This document shows, in pieces, positions 35,201-48,697 of a stretch of DNA of 64,000 bases. Both the position numbers and the translations under genes were made by a program. Location: contig CM050657.1 in NCBI GenBank assembly GCA_027574665.1, positions 20,686,700-20,750,699 of the forward strand, given 5' to 3'. Source of the stretch: Rhynochetos jubatus. Lineage: Eukaryota; Chordata; Aves; Eurypygiformes; Rhynochetidae. Position 1 is the first letter of the stretch, and the number at the start of each line of letters is the position of its first letter. The notes under the pieces were generated by a model. That model did no database searches and was not told the origin of the DNA. It saw nothing but the letters and a program-made list of their open reading frames with translations.

Positions 35201-38200
35201 CTTAATTTTACTTGAAAAATTATCCCATAAATGCTTCAAAGTATGATCAGTTATTCTCATAAATGAGAAGCTGCTTTGTTGTATGGTGGCTACTGTTTTG
35301 ATTTTCTTTCATGACCTAAACTTCTCTCTCCTAGTAATTAATTCAGCAACAGGATTTCTTGGTTCTCTGGGAGGAAGACAGATCCCTGGTAGCTCTCCAT
35401 CCTGCAGAAGACAGATGCCTACGTGCATACTTTGCACTGCTTCTCTGCATCTACAGCTACTCTTATCTACAGCTCAGGAGTGTGCTTTATTTAGGATTAT
35501 GAGTAATGTGAACCTCAGTTACCATATCTGCCTATTTCCCAGAATCGTGTATGATGCCTTCATGAGCTGACATACAACAAAGAAAATGAACTTGAAAGGC
35601 GATGGACCCATTTATGCAGTAAGAGTTTGTATTTCAGGATATTCAATTCCTTTCACATTAGTAACAAAGGGACAGGAAGAGAGATGTGCCAGCAACCAGC
35701 AACACTGACCTGGTAAGAGTCTAATTTGAGTCCTCCAGGGAAAGTTATCTAGATAAATTCAACATCCAATTTAGATTTTAGCTGATTTACGCAGCATAAA
35801 AGGGTAACAAGAGGAAAGTTCCAGGTTTAAAGCTGTCCAAACCCCACCACCTGCCACTATCCTATGCCTTTTACTTCCCAAGAGTAGGCTTTTGTTCAAT
35901 ACTGAACCAGACAGTATCTCTGCTCACCACACTACCTTTAAAAGCAATTTCTGCCTCATCCTGTGCTTTCTCATCTAACTGCTGACCAGGCCTGACATAA
36001 TTAAGCTTTAAAAACTAAGGCCACTGTTGGGTTATTTGTCTGATCACGTGTTCCAAGCTTATATAGTAAACTTGTTCTGTTTCATTGTTCTGGTCTCGGA
36101 ATGTTTTGTAAAATGGTCCATTTAAATAATATATAAATTTGAGCTGTAGGTCAAAAGGAAGACAGATTTGAGTTACATACTGTGCACTGCTTTTGAGAGA
36201 AGAGATTTATGATTGCTTTTTCTGTTAGGAGAACACCAGAGAGTCAGTGCCTTTCCAATGCACTTAACGGGATGATGGACGTATCTCGGAGAGCACAGTG
36301 GCCAGTGAAGAAATAACGAGAAGCAGCAGCTCACAGGCAAGGGACTGCTAAAGGCAGGGCGAGTACGTGCTTGACTGTAGATCAATATGTGCTGCAAATC
36401 TGGTGACAGCTCAATGGATTTCAGTAGAAGAGAGGAAAAAACCCATCATTTAGACAGTGAAATGATGTGCAGGAAAACCTGGCAACAGTCATGCAACAGG
36501 ACAAGAGGAAAATCACTAACATGCATGAGATGTACCAAAAGAAATTCTGGTTAGCAGGGATTTTTTCCAGTCATCTCTACCTACTCCCTAGTCCTAAGAA
36601 CTTCCAAACGCTTACATAGCCTCTCAGAAGAGAGATTTCAGAAGGACCACTAGAATTGTACTTTATCAAGACAATACTTTCAGATCTGTCTACACCTCCG
36701 TGGCATACTACTTAATGATTTAAATTTCCTTTGGAATTTGCTCACAGATTGGTGGAAAAGGTGGTCTTCGCTTGGGAGGTTTGTGGCCCTCCCCCAGGAA
36801 ACGTTACGGAAGTTACTTCAGAAAACACAAACGGGTGTGAAACCAAGGAGATAGTACACACAAAAATGAGAGTACTCCATTTTGGGTCAGCAAAAAATTA
36901 AGCTAGGTTTATCAAGTTCCACTCTTGAAAGAATTAGGACTTCTTAAAAACCTTTTATGACAGACAAGGTTTCCCTCTAACTAACCTTGTAGCAGGGTGT
37001 GAGTTGGTTTACACATTGATGCAGCGTTAAAGCCCATCTATCAAAACCCGCCATTCTCAGGGGGAAGTGTCAGTGTTCCCACAACTTATGTTCCTTTCTG
37101 TCCGTAGCACTGGCTCGGATCACTGGTAAAACACCATCAGGTGCATGAGAAAATGGTCAGGAGTTATTGCAGAGCCGCACCTCGAAACCAGAAGCTGGGC
37201 ATTACGGTTAGCCACAGACAATTGAGCTAATTGAGCATGTTTCGCTTCTCCTGTTACTTAAGAGCCAGAGATAGTGAATGTGCTGGTGAACAAAAGAACA
37301 TCTGCCCGATAACATCCGTTTCATGTGCAAGTTACAAGTTTTAGAGAGCAATTACACAGCATTTTTGTTTCAAATCCAAATCAGATGTTTAAACCACTCT
37401 GTGATTGCACAATCTTGTTTTATGAGGCAACCCAAACATCATTTAACAACATTTGAGTACACCACTGTGTATTTCCAGTTTATTAACAAAAACACAGAAG
37501 CCAAGCCCCCAAACACAGCTGGGAGAAGCCATGGAAGAGGTACTTAACAAGGCAGAGAGGGGGGAAAACGCCAAGGCCTAAAGACAGTGGTGAGAACCAC
37601 CTTGTTGGGCCAATACCACTCCCCGCCCTAACGGGAACAGAGATGCTCCCAACTCTCCTGCTTCATTATCGCAGGATTATTAAACACGCAGTAGCTGCTG
37701 ATGAAGCAGAGGCACAAAGGGAAGCCAAGGCAGCTCATTCCTACCAGCTTCCCCATAACTCTCACCCGGTGAGGCAACAGCAAGGAGCAGAAGAGCCCAT
37801 TCCCCACAGCACAACACAAATCCAAGTACCAGGAGATGCTGCCATAGTGAAAGCTCTCAACCTTTGGTCCATACTGAGCCTGTCACCTGCAAACCTGGTC
37901 TAGCTCTGCCTCTGGCTATTCAGGCTTTCCAGGACCTGTTACAGCAACAGGCCAAGAGCTAGAAAGGGATCTAAGCAGGACTGGGTCCCTCAGTTACTTG
38001 GTTAACTACAGTACAGCCCAGGTTTTTCTTATTCGGATTTTATCCAAATGTAAAACTGGGAAGGAGAATAAGCCAGATGCTGCCTTGGAGAGGATAGATG
38101 CTCAGTAGACATAAACATAATTCTGTTACTCAGGAATTAATTCTCACCAAAACATATTTCTGCCACACTGAAATTGTAATATTCAGCTTCCAAATCCACA

Positions 38201-39390
38201 AAACTCATTCCAAGAGTATTCAGTACAAATTACACCCTTAAAAAAAGCTTTGCTTTATCACGTCTCATTTACATAACCTCCTTCTCCAGTCTCAAGCTAA
38301 TTTAGTGTTTTCTAACAGAAGATTTCCAATGTTACTGCACCAAATTAAGCAATAAACCTGAAATGTCAAGGCCAACTCAAATCCTAAAGCAGCCTTGTTG
38401 AGCAGGGCACAACGAACAAGTCTAAACACCCACTTACCCCTCCCAGTTTTCACTCCAGCACAAACCACACCATGCAGGAGGGACCAGTCATGACCTTCCC
38501 TTGCAGAACAATGGGGAGGTCCAGGCACTGACCTTTTAAGGTGAACCTCACCATGTCCTCCTAGTCTCTAGCAAGATATTTTAAGAGTAGGCTTTTTCTT
38601 AAAAGGTCAATACATACATCATCTCTGCTGTACAACTTGCACTCTCAGCCACCAAGTACTCAGTGCAGGTTTTAGTCTTCTGTCCCCAGTACGACCCATC
38701 TTCTGATCTCATGACTCCCAAGGGTTGGCCAACCAGAACTCTGCAAAACCCCACCAAATCAGCTGGACATGCAGTGAAAGAGCAGGGGAAGCCAGGAGCA
38801 GTGGCTGGCAGGCCAGATTGAAGAGTGCACTGCAAAAGTCTTGGCAAAGTAGAAAGATCGCCACTACATCTGGCTACAGCCTGCCTAATTACTTGACAGC
38901 ACATGGGAGACGAGCAGGGCTGCTGCCTGAGAAGTGTGGCAGAAATTGAGGACTACAGACATGCAGCATTTGGAGAACAATGAGAACGCCAAAACTCAGA
39001 GGTAATAACTGAAAATAGTTGCTTACTAATTTGTCTGCCACTAACACGCTTCGCAAAGAGCAATTACTCTGTTCAGTTTTATGGAGGAAAAAAAATAATG
39101 AAAGCAAAATAACTTTCCTTCATATTTTGGAGATTTGAGGTCCAAGGAACACTGACTAACAGTGAAATATGTAGTGTTTCCTTTTGTTTCGCCACTGAGT
39201 GCATTTTCATGGGCAGAGCGCTCAGACCTAATCTCCTTCCTCCAAGGACTTAAAAGATGTGTACCACAGGAAATAATCCTGCGTTAGTACAGGCACAGAC
39301 CAGACGACTGAAAGGTCATCCAGAGCTCTAACTTTTAACACCCTGATTTGCTGGACTTTCAATAGAGGCTATAACCATATACATAATTTG
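29300..39390. other. Single-copy non-coding sequence, no gene seen
   Basis: No recognisable gene or transposon. 34,500-34,620 is GC-richer. A 158-codon plus-strand open frame at 32,852-33,328 has no domain. The splice-flanked segment at 31,483-31,584 is marked separately. Pyrimidine-rich sequence around 33,100-33,560 gives several isolated acceptor-like sites without donors. Confidence 0.45.
31483..31584 (+). other. Possible non-coding exon, 102 bases
   Basis: The segment follows one of the best acceptors of the window (TTGACTTCTCCCTTCTTACAG) and precedes a GTAAGTAAAG donor, although the last exon base is T instead of G. All three frames contain a stop. One frame stays open until four codons before the donor and includes GIHCWSCNSNQDS. 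I do not recognise it. If real, it fits a non-coding RNA exon better than a coding exon. Confidence 0.15.
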
Positions 39391-39399
39391 CAAACTCAT

Positions 39400-39730
39400 T
39401 TCCTCCTGAGTCATCTTTTATTTACCGTTTTTCTCTCTTCGCTGACTTACAGAAGCAGCTTTGTGACTAAACAATTTTAGTAAGCCTTGCAATCAACAGG
39501 ATTAAACAGTGTGTGTTGGGTGAACTACAGACAGAATTCATTTGTCAGATCCCCAGCGCCCTGACTTTAATCAGGGGTAATAATAAAGCCAGCAGTACTG
39601 CTAATCCAATCAGCAAGTCCAATGAAAAAATAAATTTTTAAATGCTGTTCCAAACTTACCCCTTCAAAATGCGAAGCAAAAAGACAATGAAAATCTCTCC
39701 CTTTTTCTCCCTCACCCCAAAGGTCCCTGA
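39400..39730. other. Palindrome-rich enhancer-like block
   Basis: This block holds a 6-bp inverted repeat at 39,559-39,576 (CCCTGA/TCAGGG), a perfect 12-base palindrome AGCAGTACTGCT at 39,591-39,602, and several TAAT/CAATCA homeodomain-type cores. No repeat family is recognised. A minus-strand exon-like segment abuts its right side. The concentration of motifs suggests a regulatory element, but this is inference. Confidence 0.3.
39660..39726 (-). other. Possible 67-base minus-strand exon
   Basis: On the minus strand it follows a strong pyrimidine tract (CTGTCTCCTCCCTTTTTTG) ending TTCATCAG, and ends at a strong donor (GGG/GTAAGT). Two of three frames are open, one reading DLWGEGEKGRDF and the other TFGVREKKGEIF. 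No family is recognised. Splice-site quality is among the best here, but there is no partner exon, and chance pairs are common. Confidence 0.18.
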
Positions 39731-41021
39731 TGAACAAAAAAGGGAGGAGACAGAGCAGAGGAGCAGCATATTAAAGCCCAGTTGCCCCCTGAAATCCGAT
39801 TTTAATTATTAACATGTGACACGCTGAGCAAAACCATGTTTCAGGTCTTGCAAGCTCACATGGCAAAATGGAATGTTGCAAAGCTGCTTCTCAAAAAACC
39901 ACGTAGACCACCCTTTCAAGAAGTTTCTCCTACTGAATTTTTTAATTGAATATGGTATTTTTCCACTCTTTTCTGAAGAATCATTTCAAAACTTCAGACA
40001 TTTCTTTTCCCAGGATGTTGTTCTTGGTGAACAGCTGCTTCTGTATTCCACTTGCAGAGTGGCAAGGTACAGTTCGGAGCACTGGAAAGCGCAGAAGAGT
40101 TGAAAGGACTACACAGGCCATGACAATGAATGGACACTTGCTGACTGCTGCCAAGAGCTTCTCCAACTCACCTCACTTTCAGTGGACAGCCATGGCAGCA
40201 TTTTTTTTGAAGCAAAGAAGGGATAACTAAGGAGTGTGCACATTACAACTCCAGTTCTCCTACACTGTTTCAGGAATTGGCACTATTTTAAGAAGAGCTA
40301 TAATAAATATTTCAGTTATTAATATGTTTGGTCCAATCATTTATTACATGCAAATCAGCTGATTGAGGACAGAAACAGTTATCTCATGCTGGGGACAGTC
40401 TTCCAAATTTTATTTGAAACTGTTTTTTTCCCCACACATAGCAACTTTAAATTGCAAAATCCCTTGTCTTCTTAGTGGCAAGACACTACCTTCACAGGCA
40501 TGCCTTAACGAGGGCAATGATTAAAATAAGAATCATATTAAACATCATAACTTTATTGCCAGACTTCTGCAGAAAGAATCACAGCAGTGAGTGAGCACTG
40601 TGGACTTCCCCTACCCGAGCCTACAGCAACATTTGTCACTGTATTGTTCAGCTTGGTTTTGTCCCCTATCAGGCACCATACCCCCAAGCTTTACAAAAAG
40701 TGCAATGGATGTCTTTCAGCCTCAACATGCACTTGTTTGTGAAGGTTTCACTTTGCATGGTTCCACAGGTATACAAATTCTTTTCATGTTGCCAACCATT
40801 TTTAAAGTGATAGAGTCTAAGAGTGTGGCCGGGAATGGACAATTCTTTAAAAATTCACTTTTTTTAGCCTTAAACACTCCCCCAAAAGCACAGATATCAG
40901 CAGGAATTTTAAAAATACACGTCAAAGGTAACATGGGTTGGGAGCAAACCCACATCTCACAGCAACATTAGGTGCTCTGAGACTATCACAAATACCGTTT
41001 TTTAGATCAGATTTTGAGGAG

Positions 41022-41052
41022 GTGCAGTAATTGTCCAAAATCACTAACGAGT
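41022..41052 (+). repeat. Weak MIR/L2-like core relic
   Basis: GTGCAGTAATTGTCCAAAAT followed by CACTAACGAGT resembles the conserved core of MIR and L2 3' ends (a GTGACTTGCCCAAGGTCAC-type word). The match is diverged and short, so chance similarity is possible. Confidence 0.25.
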
Positions 41053-41296
41053 GTGCAAAGAAATGGTAAGATGAGTTTGCATCAATGACAAATGGTAACT
41101 CTATTACCTTCTTGATTCTTCTTATTATTAGAAACTACATTCTTACCTATGTCATTGTTACTTTAGCTGGATAGGTTGTTCTAGACAACTAAGCCGGTGC
41201 CATAAAGTAACGACTGCTAATATTTTAGTTATGATATCATCATTAGCTTGTGCTCTCTCAATCTGTTGCCTCCACCTGTTAAGTTTATATTTATCT

Positions 41297-41311
41297 TATA
41301 ATAATAATAAT
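41297..41311. repeat. (ATA)n microsatellite
   Basis: About five units of a TAA/ATA trinucleotide. It is a simple repeat. Confidence 0.8.
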
Positions 41312-43644
41312 CTGGGAAAGAAACTACTTTCCTGTTAAGCAGTTATATATTGCACAGCAAAACAGGGGCCTAAGCATGACCAGGACCTTTATACACTACA
41401 AGAAGACAAGAGTAAAATTCTTAAGTTCGCTGCTTTCTCTGTTGCTACCAGCATGTAATATAATGACAGAGGAACTCCAGCCTGGAGGTTAATGCATTTT
41501 CATAATGAAAGAAGCAAGGAAGTTCATAAACCCTTCATAAAGGCCAAAGATACCAGTGAAAAGCAGAATATACATCAATATAAAACATCACTCAGGATGC
41601 CAACCACTTAGCAGGTAGGCACTACTTAGTTGAACAGGTACTTTTTGTACTGATGTTGACGTAGTGAAGCAGTTTTTGCTAGTTGTTAAAATAATTTAAA
41701 GAAAATCAATGTCTCTCCATTCTCTTATTATCGTAGCATGTTGATCACCAAAGTCTGAGTCACAGCAGGACGCCAACACAAGCCACGGCCTGATTGAAAG
41801 TCTGTTTGAGAGCTGATCTGGCATCCATATCTCAAAGGTATATGGTTTTAGAAATAGTGAAAGACCAATTAAAGCTCAAAAAAGTTATGTCACACACAAC
41901 TGCCCCAACATACGTCCAGGACACCTTGCAGTTGAGCCTGCTCAAAACTAGGGAACATCAGGAAAAGTTTCTGAAATTCTCTCTAGACAACAAAATTTGA
42001 ACTTTCCCCAGACAACAAAATGACTTCAATTAATTTACACTGATAGACTGTTCCAGGGCATATTTGTAAATGGCCTAGGGAACAATAATTAAGCACTCAA
42101 CTTGATGAACAGCAGCACTTGTTTGAAACCAGTCATTAAAAGTAAGGACAGAGTTACCTGCCTCATTGTTTAACAAGATCTATTAGAATAAAAACATGAA
42201 ATAGCAACCCTGGAGGAGAAATCATTCTTCATAAAATATTAGATGGTTACATTTGGTTTCCCCACAGAGTTTTTCCTGGCTCCAAATTTCTTCACAAAGA
42301 AGTCATCTCATTACAACACCTGCTCTTTTAAAAGAGCAATGTTCCTGATTTAGCTAAAGAAAAGACAGGTCAAGGAAGAGGGTGACTTCTATATCTTTCT
42401 TGGATATAAAGAGTCAGGAAAGAGATATACAGGCCTCAATTTCTTGGAACATCCAATTAAAACAATATTACCTAAATTGAGATATCACATAGTCACAGAG
42501 GTGTCATTCATAGGTTTTTTTCTTATGTGTTTTTCTAATGCTAATTTATAATTGCTCAAAATTTTATTAATTTATTAAAATTATACATTAATTAACACAC
42601 ACAAGTTCTCCAAGACCTTTTGTGCTGTCAAGTTTCAACAAAAGAAAACATAGGATGCTTGGGTTTGCAAAAAATGCGGCTGGAATAGACAAAAATATTT
42701 CAGTCTCTTCATGACCAATGACTTTGTCAAGTGTCTGAAGATACAGCTCATCCTTGTTAAGCCTCATGAAAAACTAATTTTTTTTTTTATAAAATCTTGG
42801 TTAGGCTAATGGGAAGCCTCTACTGACTTCCACTTGTGATTCTACCAGAACTTTCCTATAGGGCACATCAAAGGAATAGCAAGACAACCATTAATACTAT
42901 TATTTTTTTTAAAAAAAGTCAGTTCCTTTTGTACAAAGTCACTTCAGTGGCATCCAAAACAAGTGTATGTGTTCATCAAACTCAAACAGGAAAAGAAATT
43001 AATTCAGCAAAAGAAAAATAATCAGTCAAGTGGTCAACTTTCTCACTAAAGGGACAATTAGAGCCTGGTCTATTCCCAAAGACAGTGGAAAGACTTGGAG
43101 TATTTGGATCAAGCTGAAGACAGAAGGTAAAGGAGACCTGACCTGGATACACGCTCCAGATTTGTTTCAGTTCATGGTGTCATTAATCCAGAGGGGGAGG
43201 AACGGTATTTTCGCTTCAGACAGGTTTGGTCTTTAAGAGCTCGTTTATGCCACACCGCATTTTACTCAATGCAAAGCACTTGGACTAAGCACTTGAATGT
43301 TTAGCAGTGCCATAGCACCAGCAAAAACAAACCTGTTTTTCTGGAACTGACTGAACTTTGGAAAACAGGCAACATTTTACAACCCAGTAGTCAAAGGTTT
43401 CAAACTCGCAAACCCCGAATGACTTCACAAACTATTTGGGCAGACAGCATTTCTGAAAAAACAAGCTACGGTAGCTACCTGTTCTTCAGGGAGGTGAAGA
43501 AGTTCCCACCAAAACAGATACTGTTTGATAGTAAGGGTTAAATCCTGCATAAGTCGGGCACTTAGGAGTTACAAAAATAGCTTGAGACTGAGAAATTTAG
43601 CTTAATTATTGCTATTCTCACTAAGTCATTGCATGTCCACAAAC

Positions 43645-43700
43645 ACTGAACAAGTGAGAGAAACTGAGGTACATCATCACAAAGTTTATGTAATCAAACT
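43645..43700 (+). repeat. Weak L2-like 3' end relic
   Basis: AGAGAAACTGAGGTAC followed by a CATCACAAAG block resembles the GAGGAAACTGAGGCACAG word near the 3' end of LINE2. The similarity is diverged and unsupported by longer sequence. Confidence 0.25.
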
Positions 43701-45972
43701 CCGCTGCGTGCTTTGAGATCAGGTGGCAAGGGGATGCCATTAAAAAAGAAAAAACCCAAACATTACTGTATTGTTCCCCACAATTCACCCCCCAAGAACC
43801 AAGAGGCAGACAAAAGCAATTTGGCAGTCAGCCCTGCAATTTTAGCAGCTCTGTGGCAGTTTCGTATTAACCGAGAAACTACAACAGATGAAACTGCATT
43901 CTGTACTTTCCTCGTACCGGAGCTTTCAACAGGAAAAGCAAAACATGCTCAAAGCTCTAACCTTGTGTAAGCATGAAAGGTTAACAGGCAAAAAATCAGG
44001 CCACATAATGAGGGACTGAATGAAGGGAAAAGAAACCTTCCTGGCCAAAGTAGCTATCTTCTCCAGAGGCAGAGAACTGTCAAAGATAACACAATTTGCC
44101 CCCAGAAGGTAGAGTTTCTGGTGTCTGTTCAATGTGAAGGCTTGTGCTTGTTCAGCACAGTACTTTTTCTTGTATTTGTTTCCCTTAGACCTTGGTGATC
44201 TTTCCTGTATTCAATTGCTCAGCTCTATTTCTCATCATGCTGTGTGTTACAAAAGCATTCAGGACTCGGAGATGCTGAAACTCCTTATCTTGAATTTTAA
44301 GGACAGATTACACTAACCTCACTCACAGCGAGCAGCATTTTATACACAGTGTATGTGTCAAAGTCCCTGAGCACGCCAGTGGTACAGTGTATGGCTACAA
44401 CAGGAGCAGGAATATCACAAATGATCGCAATGTTTTCTTGGCACTTCACGCTAGCTGATAAATATACTGATGCAATACAAGATTTTATTGATACTGCAAG
44501 CCTCTGCCATTTATTACCTAAGAAAATTTACCTATGAAAATCCATACCTGTATCAGAACAACAGGGCAAGCTGGAGTTGTAGAAATCTGTTTATATTAAG
44601 TATTCTTGCAGTATTTCTCTTTGCTTGGATTGAAAGCTCTACTAATACTCTGAACAAATCCAAAGAGGAGGCTGGATCTTTCTTGCTCTGGAATACACTC
44701 AGCTGCCAAGCCAGAGGGGTTGCTTTGACTCTAGGGAAGCAAGTCTTCTACATTTCCCTTCACTGGCAAGAATTACAAAAAGCTAATCAGCCTCTATAGA
44801 AGAAAAAGGAAGTACAATGTCATTTCCAAGAAAACAGGACCTCATCTGTCATATATCAGAAAACTGAGGATGAGCAGAGTAAGCATCCATGAGCACAGAG
44901 GGACACACAAACCTTTATCTCACAGATGGGGTTGACTTGGAGGTTGCCAGCCCCAACAAGGTCAAGCTGGCAGCAGTCCCTGTGATTACTGGACTACAGT
45001 CCAGCCAAGCATAGCATGAACAAGCTGCCAAAACTCACAGTCTGACCTACGAATTGTGCCCATCAGTCTTTTGCAGGTGAAAAACTTAATTTCAAAATTT
45101 CAGTGACTCTGTTAACTCATTCATGTCTGGCTAGAAGTTGTTTCTTCACTCAGTTGAATCAGGGGTTAAAGTAGCTTAATATGCTTAAGATGAATTTCTA
45201 AAGACTCTACAGCTGCAGTGCATCTTACCTGCCCCTTAAATCCCATCAACTTCCTCACAGATGCTCCTCTGAATGCCAACAGCAACCAAGGCACTTACCA
45301 ACCCCACAAAGCAAAAAAAGCAAAAGGTTTCAGCTAACCAGAGTGAGCTAAAATTGACCCAGGGTTCCTAGCAATCCACAATGCCCCAAGAGCTCTCTAG
45401 GGTACTTATTAATTGAATAAAACCATCTACCAAGGTATAAACTTTGCCATAATATTCCCCACGCACACACTGGGGTTTGGTTTCAGGCTTCAAAAAACCT
45501 GCTTAAGTAAAATTAGTGCACGTAAGTGACAGAGGTTTTTTCACATTACTGAATCTCACAGAGATGTCATCACGTGTGCATCAGTTCCAGAGACAAGGTT
45601 TTTAACTAAATCCTTAATCAGGGAGGTTCACATCAGCATTCCTTAAATTAATTTGCAAAAGACAAGTTATTTTGTTCAAATAGACCACATCAGATTAGAA
45701 TTTCAGCATAACGTTGTAACTTCTCACAGCACTGTCCAAGTTTTGTAGCAATACGTTTCTAAAGAAGAGGTATTGTCCCTCAAAGCAGTGCATGTTGCTG
45801 GTTGACACAGAATTGCTCTCCAGCTGAGGGACCCTTAGCACTGGGGTGATTACAGCTCTGCACTCTACCCAGCGCATACATGTGGCCAATAGCAGATTAC
45901 ACAGACGTGGCTGCTCTTCTGCAACCCAGCTTGCAGTTATTTGTAGTATTCTTTTAAAAAAATCCCCAAACT

Positions 45973-45988
45973 AAAAAAAAAAAAAAAA
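45973..45988. repeat. A16 homopolymer
   Basis: Sixteen A bases followed by further A-rich sequence. It could be the tail of an old retroposed element, but no body is recognisable upstream. Confidence 0.8.
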
Positions 45989-48684
45989 GAAAAAACCAAA
46001 AAACCACGAAAGCCTTACAAATTGTAAGCAGTGTTTCATTAGTACAAAACGGTTTGTGAAGAAGTCAAGCTATCATACTTGGTGTCAAGTTCTCTTACCC
46101 ACAGTAGAGGAGATGAGGCTATATCTAGAGCACCTGGAAGTGCATTTTACAGGAAGAGCAGTGACAGAAAAGCCCTGGTTGTCTGCTATGTTGTACATTT
46201 GCTTTGGGATTAATTTGCCATACTTGGAATGTCAGTCTTTTTTTTTTTTTATCATTAAAACAAAAAAATGTGTGCATATGACCACAGTCCCTCACAAAAA
46301 GTATTTATCTAGTTTTAAACAATCTTATACAGTCTTACTCTGTTGCCTATCTTCCAGCAAAATATATCCCCAAAATTGTGTTTTCTGGGACAAAGGAGGA
46401 AAAGGAAGGCTTTCTGCCTGCTTTTGACGCTCGTCCGTGACAAGACTATTCACATATGTTAATGCAAATTCTAAATGTAACTGCTATTTCAAGGACACTA
46501 CTGTTTAGGTCACATTAAGGGAGTAACCCTGGCCTAGCAGTGGATAGCTGCTTGCCTTGATAGCACCTGGAGACACGAAATACTACTGTGAAACCTCAGA
46601 AAAAACACTCAAAGAGAAAGCTATTTAGATCCAGGCATGGGAGAAGTCTCTCTTCTCTTCCAATCCACATTTAGCTCTAACCCAATTTCAATTTAAATCC
46701 AAACTGAATGACTACATGGGAAATTAGAAACTGCTTACAATAGATGGGGTTAGCCTTATCATTTATGCTTTTCTGTATACTCTAAATAGAGCATACGCAA
46801 CTTCAGAAGTCACAAATTTTCTATTCTCCATATGTATCATTTGTTTCACAACACATCTCATGGCTTCACAGTAGAAAACACGTCATTAACTTGAACCACC
46901 ACATTTTATTTCCTTGTATGAAATAAGTAATGCTGAGAAGTAAACATTAGAGACCAAAGGGAAGTACAAAAGACACAACCTGACTTCATCTTAATCAGCC
47001 TGTCTAAAAATAGCACAAATATTATGGTATCATCTAGAAGTCTCAGCTGTAACAACCAGCACAAAAGCAATCAAAGTGCCTACACAGCACGGCAAATTGC
47101 CATTTCCAGTGCCTCTCAGGTCAGTCACTAGATGCAGCATGGCTAAATGAGCTAGAAAAATAGCAACAGGTAGTCTGGTGGGAAATCCAGGGTAACACAG
47201 CTGAGAGCACATAGCAGAGACAAACTGTCCCCATTCTGAATTAGAACAAAAGAACCAGAAAGAAATAATAGGGGATAGAAAGCAACAATGCAGCAACAGC
47301 CAGAAGAACCCACCAACACAGACTATACAAAGCTGTCCTGAAGCAATGCCAACATCGAGCCAGGTCTCCTGGCTCCCCTTGCTCACCCTATATATCACTC
47401 ATAACATATGGTGAAATCCTGCATGAATACTAACAAGTTATAAAAATTACGATCCTTGAAGTTAGTGAATTCCTGTGCTTTGCCAATGGGACTTTAGGCA
47501 AGCACCTTCAGTCAGACAGCAAAACAAATCCTAACACTCTTCACAGCCACAACTACCATTAAAGTCATTCCACAGATGTTGCTTTCAGAAGAAAAAGCAC
47601 TGTCTAAAATGCCTGCTCTGTTTCCCTTTCCCAAACACAAGAAACACTGGCTTGCAGGATTAGCGATCCCTCTCGCAACCGCGTGGATCCATCAGCAAGT
47701 AAACCCCTCCTGGACCTGCCCTACCTACCCTCCTTCTCTGTGGTGCCTGGGAGCTTTGCAGTGGACTCAACCCTTGGTTTGGTCTGCCCACAAGAGACTT
47801 TCCACTGCAAGTACTATTGGTTACTTGTCAAAGGCCAGCAAAATTTGGTGCTGTGTAAACATGAAGATACTATCCTGACAGAACATAGACTCGCTGGCTC
47901 TATACGAATAGGAAAGATAGACATCCTAACTGTAGATGATACCCTAAAATAACCAAGCATTCATATAGTGAAATAAGGACAAAACACAACCAAGCTGTGC
48001 CCTATACAGTTCTTACCTATCATAAATAAGGGAAGAAGGCCTTTGATATGTAAAATATACAAGAAGCACTCTTGAAGACTTGAATTCATTTAAAATAGAT
48101 TCTGTTTAGAGTCACTTTCAACTCCTACTGCTTTCTTACAAGCCCCAGGTCTTCATTTTTAAACAATGAACCCTTTGTATTCTGTCACACATTCACGGTA
48201 GTAAAAGCCAGATGTGAACAGCAGTCTCATTAAAAGCATCATTGCAAAGAGGTGATGGAAGCTTAGAGGACTTACGACCAAGCAGGGAGGTCTTAGATTT
48301 CTGTAATTCTTTTGGTGCAGGAATACATTTTCAGAGAATAAAGCCATTTAATATGAAACAGCCTTTGAGCTTTCAAGTACGTACAGTGCTGAGAGCACTG
48401 CTGTTTGTAACAGCGGCGAGGAATCAAGATAACCAGCATTTGTTAGGTTTACTTCATTGTACACACACACTGAAAATAACTACGGTTTCCAGTTAGTCCT
48501 GCGCTCCCAGTACTAGTTCCAAACATAAGTGGCTTCAACCCAGATTACAGCTAATAACTCATCACACTGAAAGCAACCTCAATTCACCCAAATTGTCTTA
48601 CTAGAAGCCTCAGGTGGGCACAACGACAAACAGCGCTCTGATCTGAAGGGTTCCCACCAGGGACAGTGTGACTGAGGCACACTG

Positions 48685-48697
48685 GTTGCCCGGTAAC
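48685..48697. promoter_or_regulatory. RFX X-box-like motif
   Basis: GTTGCC, one base, then GGTAAC forms an imperfect inverted repeat that fits the X-box bound by RFX factors (GTTRCC, 1-3 bases, GGYAAC). RFX sites are typical of ciliary gene promoters and of enhancers. No promoter or transcript is visible nearby, so function is inferred from the motif alone. Confidence 0.3.

Larger units (their letters stand above)
39731..43640. other. AT-rich non-coding sequence with old repeat relics
   Basis: No gene is recognised. An octamer (ATGCAAAT) directly abuts a CAGCTG E-box at about 40,349. A (ATA)n microsatellite lies at 41,297-41,311, and the palindrome ATGATATCAT at 41,231-41,240. A weak MIR/L2-like core lies near 41,040. 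The 42,480-42,610 stretch is very AT-rich. Confidence 0.4.

Noticed and set aside
40180..40205. TTCAGTGGACAGCC resembling a REST site
   Set aside because: The two half sites overlap instead of being spaced as in the canonical or known split motifs.
45229..45268. 40-base minus-strand segment ending in a perfect CAG/GTAAGA donor
   Set aside because: Another candidate donor lies within 70 bases, only one frame is open, and no neighbouring exon is seen. Treated as background.
46520..46590. A-box-like word TGGCCTAGCAGTGG suggesting a tRNA or SINE
   Set aside because: No B box follows at a suitable distance and no tRNA arms fold.
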